From Celeribacter naphthalenivorans (GTDB lineage Bacteria > Pseudomonadota > Alphaproteobacteria > Rhodobacterales > Rhodobacteraceae), in assembly GCF_020524585.1 (NCBI RefSeq), contig NZ_JAIVLK010000005.1, forward strand, positions 62,001 through 126,000: a DNA stretch of 64,000 nt. The letters run 5' to 3'. The notes below the pieces were generated by a model. That model saw only the letters and a program-made list of their open reading frames with translations, had not been told where the DNA came from and did not search any database. Shown here piece by piece: positions 43,445 through 52,201 of the stretch (its first letter is position 1; every line of letters starts with the position of its first letter). Both the position numbers and the translations under genes were made by a program.

Positions 43445-44188
43445 ATGACCGATTATCTCGACACCCCCTCCGGCCGCCGCATCGCCTACAATCGTCTTGA
43501 GGGCGAGGGCACGGGCGTCGTGTTCCTCGGCGGGTTCATGTCGGATATGGCGGGCACGAAAGCCGTCGCACTCGAACAATGGGCGGCGGCGCAGGGCCGG
43601 CCTTTCTTGCGGTTCGATTACTCGGGTCATGGCGAAAGCGCCGGCGCGTTCCGTGACGGCTGCATCGGCGATTGGGCCGAGGATGCGCAGGCGGTCATTG
43701 AGACGCTCACGGAAGGCCCACAAATCCTCGTTGGCTCCTCCATGGGCGGCTGGATTTCGCTGTTGATGTGCCAACGCATCCCCGCGCGTGTCGGCGGCCT
43801 CGTCACCATCGCGGCAGCTCCCGATTTTACCGAAGACGGGTTCTGGGCCGGGTTCGATGACACACAGCGCAAGGCACTTATCGACGAAGGCGTTGTCATG
43901 GTGCCCTCCGACTATGCCGAGCCCTATCCGATCACCCGCCGCCTCATCGAGGACGGGCGCGACCAATTGGTCCTGCGCAGCCCGCTGGCGTTGCCCTTCC
44001 CGGTGCGCTTTTTGCAAGGCACGGCGGACACATCGGTGTCGGTCGAGACCGCGATGCAGCTCTTCGATCATGCGGCGGGCGACGATCTTCGCTTCACGCT
44101 GGTCAAAGGCGCGGATCATTCTTTCTCCACCGTCGAGTGTCTGAAGGTGATCGAAGCCGCGATCTTTGATGTGCTGGCCCGGATTTGA
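43445..44188 (+). CDS. Alpha/beta hydrolase (ABHD10-like)
   Basis: 247 residues: oxyanion region VVFLGGFMSDMAGTKA, FDYSGHGES, nucleophile elbow LVGSSMGGWISLL, acid in LQGTADTSVS and histidine in VKGADHSFS. This layout fits the ABHD10/palmitoyl-protein or acyl-ester hydrolase group. Substrate unknown. GCAGGAGCCCAGC before the ATG. It follows tag by 86 bp and precedes another alpha/beta hydrolase gene. Confidence 0.87.
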   Translation: MTDYLDTPSGRRIAYNRLEGEGTGVVFLGGFMSDMAGTKAVALEQWAAAQGRPFLRFDYSGHGESAGAFRDGCIGDWAEDAQAVIETLTEGPQILVGSSMGGWISLLMCQRIPARVGGLVTIAAAPDFTEDGFWAGFDDTQRKALIDEGVVMVPSDYAEPYPITRRLIEDGRDQLVLRSPLALPFPVRFLQGTADTSVSVETAMQLFDHAAGDDLRFTLVKGADHSFSTVECLKVIEAAIFDVLARI

Positions 44189-44271
44189 ACGCAGAGTTGA
44201 TCAGCCCTCCGCTTGACCGCTCGTCCTGCGGTATGTGACAAAAAAGTATAAGTTTTCCTGTGGATTGATCT

Positions 44272-44985
44272 ATGACCGAGAGCCTCGTTCTGCTGCCCGG
44301 ATTTTTGGCCGATGGCCGTGTGTTCGCCGATCAGATCATCGATCTGAGTCGCCACCATGCGGTGATGGTCGCGCCTTTGTTGGGCGAGAGTCTCACCGAG
44401 ATGGCCGATGCGGTGCTGGCCGTGGCCCCGCCGAAATTCGCGGTGGCGGGCCATGATCTGGGCGCCTCTGTCGCGACAGAAATTCTGCGCCGGGCGCCCG
44501 GACGGGTGAGCCGCATCGCGCTGATCTCCGGTTCAGCTCAGGCCGAGCCGCCCAATGCCGCCGCCGCCCGCGAGCCGCGGATGATCAAGGCCAAGACGGG
44601 GCGGTTTGGCGAAGTGCTGTGGGAAGAGTTGCCCACGACTGCGCTGTTCGAGACCCCCCATCGCAACGCCATTCGTGACCATTGGCTCGATATGGCGATG
44701 GAGGCGGGGCTTGAGACCTATTTGCGCCAATCGCGCATTATGCAACGTCGCCCGGATCACCAAAACGTCCTGCGTCGCGCCCGCATTCCGGCGCTGGTGA
44801 TCGGCGGTTCTGCTGACACGATCTGCCCGCCTAGACGTCAGGATTTCATCGCCCAGCTTATGCCGCGTGCGGAGCTTGTGCTGATCGAGAAGGCCGGACA
44901 CCTGCCGATGCTGGAAGCCCCGCAGAGCGTGTCGCGCGCGCTCAAAACCTGGCTGGAGGCCGAGGCGCCCTTCGTGCTGCGCTGA
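44272..44985 (+). CDS. Alpha/beta hydrolase with Asp nucleophile motif
   Basis: 237 residues: LVLLPGFLADGRVF, then AGHDLGASVATEILRRAP: the elbow residue is Asp62, not Ser. That is the pattern of haloalkane dehalogenases and epoxide hydrolases (GxDxG), although the cap and overall length are nearer to small esterase-like proteins. The acid region GGSADTICPP and histidine KAGHLPMLEAP are present. It may be a hydrolase of unusual chemistry or a non-enzymatic relative. No good ribosome site precedes the ATG. Confidence 0.82.
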   Translation: MTESLVLLPGFLADGRVFADQIIDLSRHHAVMVAPLLGESLTEMADAVLAVAPPKFAVAGHDLGASVATEILRRAPGRVSRIALISGSAQAEPPNAAAAREPRMIKAKTGRFGEVLWEELPTTALFETPHRNAIRDHWLDMAMEAGLETYLRQSRIMQRRPDHQNVLRRARIPALVIGGSADTICPPRRQDFIAQLMPRAELVLIEKAGHLPMLEAPQSVSRALKTWLEAEAPFVLR

Positions 44986-45011
44986 ATTCCTTTGCTGGAG
45001 AAATACTCAAA

Positions 45012-45037
45012 GAAACGGCGCCCTAAGGCGCCGCTTT
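45012..45037. terminator. Bidirectional terminator between alpha/beta hydrolase gene and phaZ
   Basis: CGGCGCC-CTAA-GGCGCCG followed by CTTTTT. It abuts the phaZ stop codon and ends the plus-strand hydrolase pair; the minus direction has TTTCTTTG after it. Confidence 0.85.
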
Positions 45038-46312
45038 TTATCCCGCTTTCGCTTGGGTATCTTTCCCGGCCACAACCCGTGGGCCTGAGTTGGCGTCGAT
45101 GAAATCGAGCACCAGCGGCCGGATGTTGTTGCGCCAGCTTTTGCCTGCGAAAATCCCGTAATGCCCGGCGCCCGGTTCGAGATGCGCGGCCTTCTTGCTG
45201 TCCGGCAGGCCTGTGCAGAGATCGAGCGCCGCCACACATTGGCCCGGCGCGGAGATGTCGTCATTCTCGCCTTCGACGGTTTTCACCGCCACATCGGTGA
45301 TCTTGCCGATATCGACCTGTTTGCCCGCGACCACGAATTCGTTCTTGGCGATCTCGAGACCCTTGAAGATGCGTTCGACGGTCGAGAGGTAAAACTCGGC
45401 GGTCATGTCCATGACGGCGAGATATTCGTCGTAGAATTTGTTGTGGCGGTCATGTTCGCTTGCCTCGCCTTTGGCGACGCGCGCGATCTGATCGGCGAAG
45501 GCCTGCGAATGGTTGTCCATGTTCATCGCGATGAAAGAGCTGAGCTGCAAAAGGCCCGGATAGACCTTGCGGCCCACACCTTTGTATTTGTAGCCGACTC
45601 GCTGGATCATCGAGTTTTCGAGCTGGCCCATGGTGACGCGGTTGCCGAAATCCGTCACTTCGGTCGGTGTCGCGTCCGGGTCGATCGGGCCGCCGATCAG
45701 TGTCAGGGACCGCGGCTGCGCCTTCGGGTCTTCTTCCGCGAGATAGGCCGTGGCGGCGAGCGTCAGAGGCGCCGGTTGGCAGACGGCGATCACATGGGTG
45801 TTCGGGCCCAGATGTTTCATGAAATCGACGAGGTAGAGGGTGTAATCCTCGACATCGAATTTGCCCTCGGACACGGGGATGTCACGGGCGTTGTGCCAAT
45901 CGGTGACATAGACCTCGCAATCGGGCAAAAGCGACACGACGGTCGAACGCAACAGCGTGGCGTAGTGGCCCGACATCGGCGCGACCAAAAGCACGCGGCG
46001 TTTCATTTCCTGACGGCCCTGCACGTTGAAATGGATCAGATCGCCAAAGGCGCGGGCCACCTCGACATTGATGTCGACCAGATGATCGCGCCCGTCCTCG
46101 CCGACCACTGAGCCGATGCCCCAGTCGGGTTTGGTGACCATGCGCGAAAATGCGCGCTCCGTCACCTTGCCCCAGGCGGCGAGCCATTGAATGCCGGGAT
46201 TGGGCATCATCGCCACCGCCGGATAAGAGCCAAAGGCCTGAGCCGTGGCGCCCAGCCATTGGTTGGTGTTGCGGATCGTTTCCATCAGATCGTAGGTTGC
46301 CATGTAGCGCAT
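45038..46312 (-). CDS. phaZ: Intracellular polyhydroxyalkanoate depolymerase
   Basis: A 424-residue class of intracellular PHB depolymerases: MRYMATYDLMETIRNTNQWLGA start, LLVAPMSGHYATLLRSTVVSLLPDCEVYVTDWHNARD and the catalytic cysteine in VIAVCQPAPLTL (lipase-box-like, Cys in place of Ser). Also GPIDPDATPTEVTDF and the C-terminal histidine in EPGAGHYGIFAGKSW. It breaks stored PHB to hydroxybutyrate oligomers. It is divergent from phaC with 158 bp between starts. Confidence 0.95.
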   Translation of the reverse strand: MRYMATYDLMETIRNTNQWLGATAQAFGSYPAVAMMPNPGIQWLAAWGKVTERAFSRMVTKPDWGIGSVVGEDGRDHLVDINVEVARAFGDLIHFNVQGRQEMKRRVLLVAPMSGHYATLLRSTVVSLLPDCEVYVTDWHNARDIPVSEGKFDVEDYTLYLVDFMKHLGPNTHVIAVCQPAPLTLAATAYLAEEDPKAQPRSLTLIGGPIDPDATPTEVTDFGNRVTMGQLENSMIQRVGYKYKGVGRKVYPGLLQLSSFIAMNMDNHSQAFADQIARVAKGEASEHDRHNKFYDEYLAVMDMTAEFYLSTVERIFKGLEIAKNEFVVAGKQVDIGKITDVAVKTVEGENDDISAPGQCVAALDLCTGLPDSKKAAHLEPGAGHYGIFAGKSWRNNIRPLVLDFIDANSGPRVVAGKDTQAKAG

Positions 46313-46436
46313 GTGGGCCTCCTGTGTGTGGTACAGGCCTGACCTCTGGGGGTGCGCGTCGCAATCTGCGGCTTCGTCTTCCCACAGGACAAGTCTGTCG
46401 CTATCGTAACTGATATAGTCTTACAGTATTTTAAGA

Positions 46437-46449
46437 TGCTGCAAGTGCA
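46437..46449. promoter_or_regulatory. PhaR-type TGC-rich site upstream of phaC
   Basis: TGCTGCAAGTGCA lies 22 bp before the phaC start. The same pattern TGCTGCAAnnGCA occurs before phaR (minus strand, 49095-49107). PhaR is known to bind TGC-rich sequences. Confidence 0.5.
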
Positions 46450-46470
46450 AAAAATTGGGGAGGTTGCGCA

Positions 46471-48276
46471 ATGGCTCGGGATGGAGAGGTCAAAACGCAG
46501 GAAAAACAACAGGATTTGGACAAGCTCAACGAGAATATTGTCAAAATCGAAGAGCTTTCCGCGCGACTTGTTGCTGCGCTGGCGCAGAAAAAGCCGATTC
46601 CTCCCGCGTTACAGGGCCCCAGTCAGGAGCTTTTTCTCAAGGCCGCAAGCGCCTATATGGCCGAAATGATGAACAACCCGGCCCGGGTGATCGAGCATCA
46701 GGTGAGCCATTGGGGCAAGACGCTCAAGCATTACGTCGAGGCGCAACAGAGGCTCAGCCATGGCGATCTGACGCCGCCGTCCGACGAGACGCCGAAAGAT
46801 CGCCGGTTTCAGAATCCGCTGTGGCAGAGCAACCCCTATTTCAACTTCCTCAAACAGCAATACATGATGAACGCCGAGGCGATGGAAAACGCCGTCACCG
46901 ATCTCGAGGGGTTGGATGCGCGGGATCGCAGGCGGGTGGATTATTTCACCCGGCAGATCATCGACATGATGTCGCCGACGAATTTTCTGGCGACCAACCC
47001 GGACGCCTTGCAGCATGCGCTGGAGACCGATGGCGAGAGCCTTGTGAAGGGCCTTGAGAACCTCGTGCGCGATTTGGAGGATCACCATGGCGAGATGATC
47101 GTGAACCTCGCCGACAAGGATGCGTTTGAGGTCGGTCGGAACATCGGCACCTCGAAAGGGTCGGTGGTGTTTCGCAACCGGATGTTCGAGCTGATCCAAT
47201 ATGCGCCCCTGACCGAAGAGGTGCATAAGACGCCGCTTTTGATCTTTCCGCCCTGGATCAACAAATTCTACATCCTCGATCTGCGCGAACAGAACTCGCT
47301 GATCAAATGGATCACGGAACAGGGCTACACGGTTTTCATCGTCTCCTGGATCAACCCGAATGAGGGCTATGCCGATGTGGGCATGGATGACTATGTCGAG
47401 GAGGGCTTTCTGACCGCCATCGAACAGGTCAAAAAGATCACGGCTGAGCCAAAGATCAACGTGATCGGCTATTGCATCGCGGGGACGACGCTGTCGATCA
47501 CGCTGGGGCTGATGAAACAGCGCGGCGACACCTCGGTGAAATCTGCGACCTTCTTTACGACGCTCACGGATTTCTCCGATCAGGGCGAGGTGGGTGTTTT
47601 CCTCGATGACGATTTCGTCGATGGGATTGAGGCGGAGGCCAAGCGCACCGGCTTGATGAAATCGCTCTACATGAACCGGACGTTTTCCTATCTGCGCTCC
47701 AACGACCTGATCTATCAGCCCGCCATTCGCAGCTATATGATGGGCGAAGCGCCGCCGGCCTTTGATCTGTTGTATTGGAACGGCGACGCGACCAATCTTC
47801 CGGGCAAGATGGCGGTGCAGTATCTGCGCGGCCTGTGTCAGCGCGATGAGCTGGCTACCACGGGGTTCCCGATTTGCGGCACGAGGGTGCAGTTGTCGGA
47901 CGTCACCGTGCCGCTTTGCGCCATCGGTTGCGAGACCGATCACATCGCGGCTTGGGACAGTTCCTACAACGGCATTCGCCAGATGGGGTCGAAGAATAAG
48001 ACCTTTATCCTGTCCGAGAGCGGCCACATCGCGGGGATCGTCAATCCGCCGTCGAAAAAGAAATACGGCCATTACACAAACACGGACCTGAGCCTGCCGC
48101 CGCAAGAGTGGAAAGCCGGGGCGCAGTTCCATCAAGGCTCCTGGTGGCCACGGTGGGAGAAATGGCTGCATGCGCGGTCGGGCAAGATGATCCCTGCGCG
48201 TATTCCCGGCGATTCGGGGGCGGAGATCCTTGGTCCGGCGCCCGGGAATTACGTCAAATCCCAAGCGACGCCCTGA
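46471..48276 (+). CDS. phaC: Class I poly(3-hydroxyalkanoate) synthase
   Basis: 601 residues. The polymerase core has the lipase-like box NVIGYCIAGTTLS with nucleophile Cys335, the acid in ETDHIAAWDSSYNG and histidine in SESGHIAGIVNPPSKKK. The N-terminal region, NPYFNFLKQQYMM, is of the PhaC_N type. It polymerises (R)-3-hydroxybutyryl-CoA on granule surfaces. The first of phaC, phaP, phaR in one direction, divergent from phaZ. The start follows GGGGAGGTTGCGCA. Confidence 0.96.
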   Translation: MARDGEVKTQEKQQDLDKLNENIVKIEELSARLVAALAQKKPIPPALQGPSQELFLKAASAYMAEMMNNPARVIEHQVSHWGKTLKHYVEAQQRLSHGDLTPPSDETPKDRRFQNPLWQSNPYFNFLKQQYMMNAEAMENAVTDLEGLDARDRRRVDYFTRQIIDMMSPTNFLATNPDALQHALETDGESLVKGLENLVRDLEDHHGEMIVNLADKDAFEVGRNIGTSKGSVVFRNRMFELIQYAPLTEEVHKTPLLIFPPWINKFYILDLREQNSLIKWITEQGYTVFIVSWINPNEGYADVGMDDYVEEGFLTAIEQVKKITAEPKINVIGYCIAGTTLSITLGLMKQRGDTSVKSATFFTTLTDFSDQGEVGVFLDDDFVDGIEAEAKRTGLMKSLYMNRTFSYLRSNDLIYQPAIRSYMMGEAPPAFDLLYWNGDATNLPGKMAVQYLRGLCQRDELATTGFPICGTRVQLSDVTVPLCAIGCETDHIAAWDSSYNGIRQMGSKNKTFILSESGHIAGIVNPPSKKKYGHYTNTDLSLPPQEWKAGAQFHQGSWWPRWEKWLHARSGKMIPARIPGDSGAEILGPAPGNYVKSQATP

Positions 48277-48332
48277 CGTTTCTGGGCTTGCGTCACAGCA
48301 AGTGACTGAAATCTCGATATTTCCTGTATTTT

Positions 48333-48374
48333 GCCGCAGTGCAGCATAAATCACTTGATTTTCTGCGCTGCGGC
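48333..48374. promoter_or_regulatory. PhaR-type operator upstream of phasin gene
   Basis: GCCGCAGTGCAG (48333-48344) and CTGCGCTGCGGC (48363-48374) form a 12-bp inverted repeat with one mismatch and an 18-bp spacer, 119 bp before the phasin start. TGC-rich sites of this type are bound by PhaR, which represses phasin genes until PHB accumulates. Confidence 0.6.
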
Positions 48375-48492
48375 ATGCATATTGTTTGTGCAGACGCGAG
48401 CTGAACAGGCGTTCAGAAGCGCAGACCAAAGCGAAAACCCATGCCAGACCGGTAAGGGCCGATTTCGCAAAATGCCAGAAGGACTACGTGAT

Positions 48493-48936
48493 ATGGCCAA
48501 GACCGACGATTTTTCGAAGATGATGAAAGACATGATGGGCTCTTTCCCGATTGATATGTCTGCGATGCAGGAGAGCTTCAAAACCCAAGCCTCCCTCGCA
48601 GAGAAAATGTCCAAAGTGGCGATCGAAGCCGCCGAGAAATCCACCGAGATTTCCTCGAAGTGGACCAAAGACACGCTGAGCAAAGTCTCCGAAATCACCG
48701 CCGTGAAAGAAGAGCCGACCGATTACACCAAGGCGATGACCGATTTCGCCTCCGCCCAAGCTGAAATGGCCGCCGAAAACATGGCTGCTTTCGCTGAGGT
48801 GGCCAAGAAAGTTCAGATGGAAACCGTCGAACTGATGCTGGCCGCTGGCAAAGACATGGGCGAAGACATGACCGCCGCTGCCAAAAAAGCGACGGATGAA
48901 ATGACCAAAGCCGCGAAAAAAGCGACGGCGAAGTAA
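48493..48936 (+). CDS. phaP: Phasin (PHA granule surface protein)
   Basis: 147 residues, mainly amphipathic helix: SFKTQASLAEKMSKVAIEAAEKSTEISSKWTKDTLSKVSEI and a Lys/Ala-rich tail (AAKKATDEMTKAAKKATAK). No signal or membrane helix. Phasins coat PHB granules and control their size; position between phaC and phaR supports this. Start at MAKTDDFSKMM with AAGGAC upstream; in-frame ATGs further upstream would add an unlikely Cys-rich leader. Confidence 0.9.
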   Translation: MAKTDDFSKMMKDMMGSFPIDMSAMQESFKTQASLAEKMSKVAIEAAEKSTEISSKWTKDTLSKVSEITAVKEEPTDYTKAMTDFASAQAEMAAENMAAFAEVAKKVQMETVELMLAAGKDMGEDMTAAAKKATDEMTKAAKKATAK

Positions 48937-49000
48937 GCGTTAGACGTCAGTACGAGTAACCTCTCCGCATTTTTTCCTCCTCCCTGAAAATGTGGATCGC

Positions 49001-49036
49001 GAAACGGGCCTCTCTCCTCGGGGGCCCGTTTTTTTA
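49001..49036 (+). terminator. Terminator after phaP
   Basis: AAACGGGCC, a 12-nt loop, GGCCCG and a run of seven T. It gives phaR its own promoter. Confidence 0.88.
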
Positions 49037-49094
49037 TGGTTTGCAGGGCATATGCACGTCCTGGTTGCGTTAACATTTCTGGCCGGATTTCTTT

Positions 49095-49107
49095 TGCTTT
49101 TGCAGCA
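49095..49107. promoter_or_regulatory. PhaR-type site upstream of phaR
   Basis: TGCTTTTGCAGCA (minus strand TGCTGCAAAAGCA) lies about 50 bp before the phaR start. It matches the phaC-upstream site in 11 of 13 positions; likely autoregulation. Confidence 0.45.
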
Positions 49108-49156
49108 TTGCTCGCTTAGGCTCGCTTCATTGCCAATAAAGGGAGGGGAGCCCAAT

Positions 49157-49717
49157 ATGGCCACAGATAAAAAAACTGCGGATACCTCCGGGCCGCTGCT
49201 GATCAAACGCTATGCGTCGCGGCGGCTTTATAATACGGAAACCTCGGATTACGTGACGCTCGAAGACATCGCGGGATTTATCCGTGAGGGGCGTGACGTG
49301 CAGATCGTCGATCTGAAATCCGGCGATGACCTGACCCGTCAATATCTTTTGCAAATCATCGCGGAACACGAAAGCCGTGGCGAAAACGTGCTGCCTTTGG
49401 GCGTTCTGACCGATCTGGTGCGCAGCTACACGACCGACATTCAATCCGTCGTGCCGCAATTTCTGGCGCAAAGTTTCGACATGCTGCGTCAGGGCCAGGA
49501 GCAGATGATGCAGAATTTCGGTACGCAAATCCCGGGCTTCGAGGCGCTTCAGGCCCAGCAGGAGGCGTTCATCAAGGCGATGACCGGCGGTATGGCAAGC
49601 GGTATGGGCCAAAACTGGTCGGGGCCGAGCGCTGAGCCGGAAGAGACCAAGGAAGACCTGAGCGAGATCAAGAAACAGCTCGCCGATCTTCAGGACAAGC
49701 TGTCGAAGATGAAATAA
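49157..49717 (+). CDS. phaR: PHA synthesis repressor PhaR
   Basis: 186 residues. The N-terminal PHB/PHA accumulation regulator domain is LLIKRYASRRLYNTETSDYVTLEDIAGFIREG, the DNA-binding part; it is followed by VQIVDLKSGDDLTRQYLLQII and the C-terminal half is helical and Gln/Met-rich, which binds PHB. It represses phaP and itself; binding to PHB releases it from DNA. GGGAGGGGAGCCCAAT before the ATG. Its operon position, last of phaC-P-R, is usual. Confidence 0.95.
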   Translation: MATDKKTADTSGPLLIKRYASRRLYNTETSDYVTLEDIAGFIREGRDVQIVDLKSGDDLTRQYLLQIIAEHESRGENVLPLGVLTDLVRSYTTDIQSVVPQFLAQSFDMLRQGQEQMMQNFGTQIPGFEALQAQQEAFIKAMTGGMASGMGQNWSGPSAEPEETKEDLSEIKKQLADLQDKLSKMK

Positions 49718-49740
49718 GCGGCCCGCTTTGACACTCATGC

Positions 49741-49776
49741 AAACCCTGATCCCGAGGATCAGGGTTTTCTTTTTTC
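49741..49776 (+). terminator. Terminator after phaR
   Basis: AAACCCTGATC-CCGAG-GATCAGGGTTTT followed by CTTTTTTC, 23 bp past the stop. Confidence 0.92.
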
Positions 49777-49828
49777 TGTGAGCTTTTTTGAGTATTTAGG
49801 GCAGCAAAGGAAACGGGAGGTCGTTGGG

Positions 49829-50773
49829 ATGAGTGACAAGGTTGGGCGGTTGACCCTCTGGGGCGTCGAGGTGTTTCTTGCTGTGGCCGAAGAAGGGTCG
49901 GTCTCCGCCGCCGCGAAACGTCTTGGGGCCTCGCCATCCGCCGTGTCGCAGCAAATCTCGAACCTGGAAACCGCGCTGGGCACCGAGTTGATCAACCGGC
50001 GCGAACGCCCGATGAGCCTGACGCCTGCGGGGCGCGTGTTGCGGCGTCGGGCGCAGAGCATCCTGTTGGAAGCGGCCCGCGCGCGCTCAGAGATTGCCGG
50101 GCTGGATCTGAGCCATTTGGGCCAGTTGCGCCTGGGGATGGTCGAGGATTTCGAGGCTTCCGTGACCCCGATGATGATAACGCAGATGGCGGGGCGGCTG
50201 ACCGAAACGCGGTTCGAATTGGAGACCGGGCCGTCGCACCGCCTGCTGGATCGGTTGGAAAACCGCGCGCTCGATGTGATCGTGGCGGCGGAGCTGGGCG
50301 AGAGTGCCGAGTGGTTCGAGCGGCACCCTTTGTTGCAGGACCCCTTTGTGGCGGTGGTGCCGAAGGGCCAACATGACGCGCCGGGAAAACTGCCGCTGAT
50401 CCAATACACGCGCCGCCATGTGATGGGGCGGATGTTGGCGGACCATTTGAGCAGCGAGGGGATGACGCTGACACATCGCTTCGAGTTGGACAGTTACCGC
50501 GCGATTTTGGCGATGGTGGCGGGCGGCTCGGGCTGGACCGTGCTGTCGTCTCTGGGCGTGTTGAACGCCGGGCGCTATGCCGATGAGATCGAGGCCATTC
50601 CCTTGCCGGTCGCGCCTTTGTCGCGGAAAATTTCGCTCACCGTGCGGCGCGACGGGATGTCGGAAATGGCCACCGAAATTGCCAAGCAGTTGGAGCCTTT
50701 GTTGCAGGACCAGGTCGTCGATCCGGTGGTGGCGCAATATCCGTGGCTGGGCGGTTATCTCAAGCTGTTGTAA
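49829..50773 (+). CDS. LysR-family transcriptional regulator
   Basis: 314 residues: winged helix (EEGSVSAAAKRLGASPSAVSQQISNLE, residues about 20-46) and a substrate-binding-like domain (GQLRLGMVEDFEAS..). The ligand is unknown. It is not divergent from a metabolic gene: it is downstream of phaR and convergent with the DegT gene. GGGAGGTCGTTGGG precedes the ATG; an earlier in-frame start codon lies in a repeated intergenic motif and is less likely. Confidence 0.9.
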   Translation: MSDKVGRLTLWGVEVFLAVAEEGSVSAAAKRLGASPSAVSQQISNLETALGTELINRRERPMSLTPAGRVLRRRAQSILLEAARARSEIAGLDLSHLGQLRLGMVEDFEASVTPMMITQMAGRLTETRFELETGPSHRLLDRLENRALDVIVAAELGESAEWFERHPLLQDPFVAVVPKGQHDAPGKLPLIQYTRRHVMGRMLADHLSSEGMTLTHRFELDSYRAILAMVAGGSGWTVLSSLGVLNAGRYADEIEAIPLPVAPLSRKISLTVRRDGMSEMATEIAKQLEPLLQDQVVDPVVAQYPWLGGYLKLL

Positions 50774-50776
50774 CGC

Positions 50777-50804
50777 AAAACGCCTCCCGCGAGGGGAGGC
50801 GTTT
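50777..50804. terminator. Bidirectional terminator between LysR gene and DegT gene
   Basis: AAAACGCCTCCC-GCGAG-GGGAGGCGTTT, between convergent stops at 50773 and 50825. Confidence 0.9.
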
Positions 50805-50824
50805 CGAAGTCATGTGGGGCCGGT

Positions 50825-52027
50825 TTACTCGGCGGCGACTTTCACCGCTTTGACTTCGGCCGCCGCAGAGATCAGCGCGTCGGCGATGAAATCGCAATCC
50901 TCTTCGGTCAACCGCGCAGGCAGGCGGGTGTCGCAGGCCTTGGATAGCATCTCGCGGGTTTTCGGCAGCTCGGGCGTCTCGCCCAGGAATTGCCAGTTCC
51001 AAAACGCACGTGCGTTGTCGGTCGAGAGGCCAAAGACCTGCACCGACACACCGCGGGCTTTCGCGGCATTCTGAAACGCAATGGCCTCTTCGCGGCTGAA
51101 ATCAACGAGGTTGAATTGCAGGCTGTCGGGCGCGCGGACCTCTTTGTCGAGCTTGGCGGGCACGGTCAAAAACGGCGAGCTTTCCAGACGGGCGGCGGTG
51201 TAATCGTGGTTGCGGCGACCATCGGCCACACGACGCGCAACCTCACCCAACTGCGGGCGCACGAGGGTCGCGGACATGTTCGACAGGCGCGTGTTGTAGA
51301 GCGGCAGCTGGTTCTGCCATTTGGCAAAGGCCTCGGCCAGCGCATTGTCGCGCTGCGGATTGTGCTTGCCCCAATTGTGCTCATAGGCGCCGGACATGAT
51401 GACGGCGCGGGCCATGACTTCGGGATCATCGGTGATCATGATGCCACCTTCGCCCGCGTTCAACAGCTTGTAGGACTGGAAGGAGAAACAGCCGATCTTG
51501 CCGATGGTGCCGATGTTCTGCCCGTCCCAAACGGTGCCCAGCGAATGCGCGGCATCCTCGATCAGCGGGATGTTCTTCGCGTCACAGGCGGCTTTGATCG
51601 CATCCATGTCCGACGTGTGACCGCGCATGTGGGAGATCATCACGGCGTCGGCGTCTTCGATCTTGGCATAAAAGTCATCGAGATCAATGCGGTAGTTGTC
51701 ACCGCATTCCACGAGAACCGGTTTGCAATCGGCGTGCACGATGGAGGAGGGCACAGCGGCAAAGGTGAAGGCGGGGATCAAGACCTTGGCGTCGCGCGGC
51801 AGGTTCAGGGCCTTCAAGGACAGGAACAGAGCGGCGGAGCAAGAGGCCACGGCGAGGGCATATTTCGCGCCCAGCATCTCGGCGAATTCCTGTTCCAAAA
51901 GCGTCACGGGGGCGTCTTTCGCAGCCGTGTAGCGGAACAGATCGCCGGATTTCAGCAGTTGTTCGACGATGGCGCGTGCCTCTTCCGGGATCGGTTCGGC
52001 GTCGTAGACATTGGGCCCGAGACTCAT
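50825..52027 (-). CDS. DegT/DnrJ/EryC1/StrS family aminotransferase
   Basis: 400 residues of the sugar-aminotransferase fold. PLP-binding: VASCSAALFLSL, AHSLGTV and the lysine in SFQSYKLLNAGEGG. Normally these enzymes aminate keto-sugars, but no sugar biosynthesis gene is nearby; a terminator (52158-52180) separates it from the glutamine-synthetase-like gene, so it is a separate unit with its own promoter. Its last residues (AAAEVKAVKVAAE) are an Ala-rich tail. Substrate unknown. Confidence 0.87.
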   Translation of the reverse strand: MSLGPNVYDAEPIPEEARAIVEQLLKSGDLFRYTAAKDAPVTLLEQEFAEMLGAKYALAVASCSAALFLSLKALNLPRDAKVLIPAFTFAAVPSSIVHADCKPVLVECGDNYRIDLDDFYAKIEDADAVMISHMRGHTSDMDAIKAACDAKNIPLIEDAAHSLGTVWDGQNIGTIGKIGCFSFQSYKLLNAGEGGIMITDDPEVMARAVIMSGAYEHNWGKHNPQRDNALAEAFAKWQNQLPLYNTRLSNMSATLVRPQLGEVARRVADGRRNHDYTAARLESSPFLTVPAKLDKEVRAPDSLQFNLVDFSREEAIAFQNAAKARGVSVQVFGLSTDNARAFWNWQFLGETPELPKTREMLSKACDTRLPARLTEEDCDFIADALISAAAEVKAVKVAAE

Positions 52028-52157
52028 ATTTTCACCTTTTTGGAATTCTTCTTTCGGATTTACTGTAAGTGTTCGGTGGTGAAAAATCTAGTGCTGCGCG
52101 TCTGGGGCGGCGGAATTTCGCAAAAATTTCACATGCTGCGGTGCGGTGCGAATGGCC

Positions 52158-52180
52158 ATGAAAAAGGGGCCCGAAGGCCC
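52158..52180 (-). terminator. Terminator of the glutamine-synthetase-like operon
   Basis: On the minus strand GGGGCC-TTCG-GGCCCC followed by TTTTTC, about 20 bp past the stop at 52202. It ends the ABC/ligase operon before the DegT gene. Confidence 0.85.
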
Positions 52181-52201
52181 CTGATTTTGAACGCGATACC
52201 C

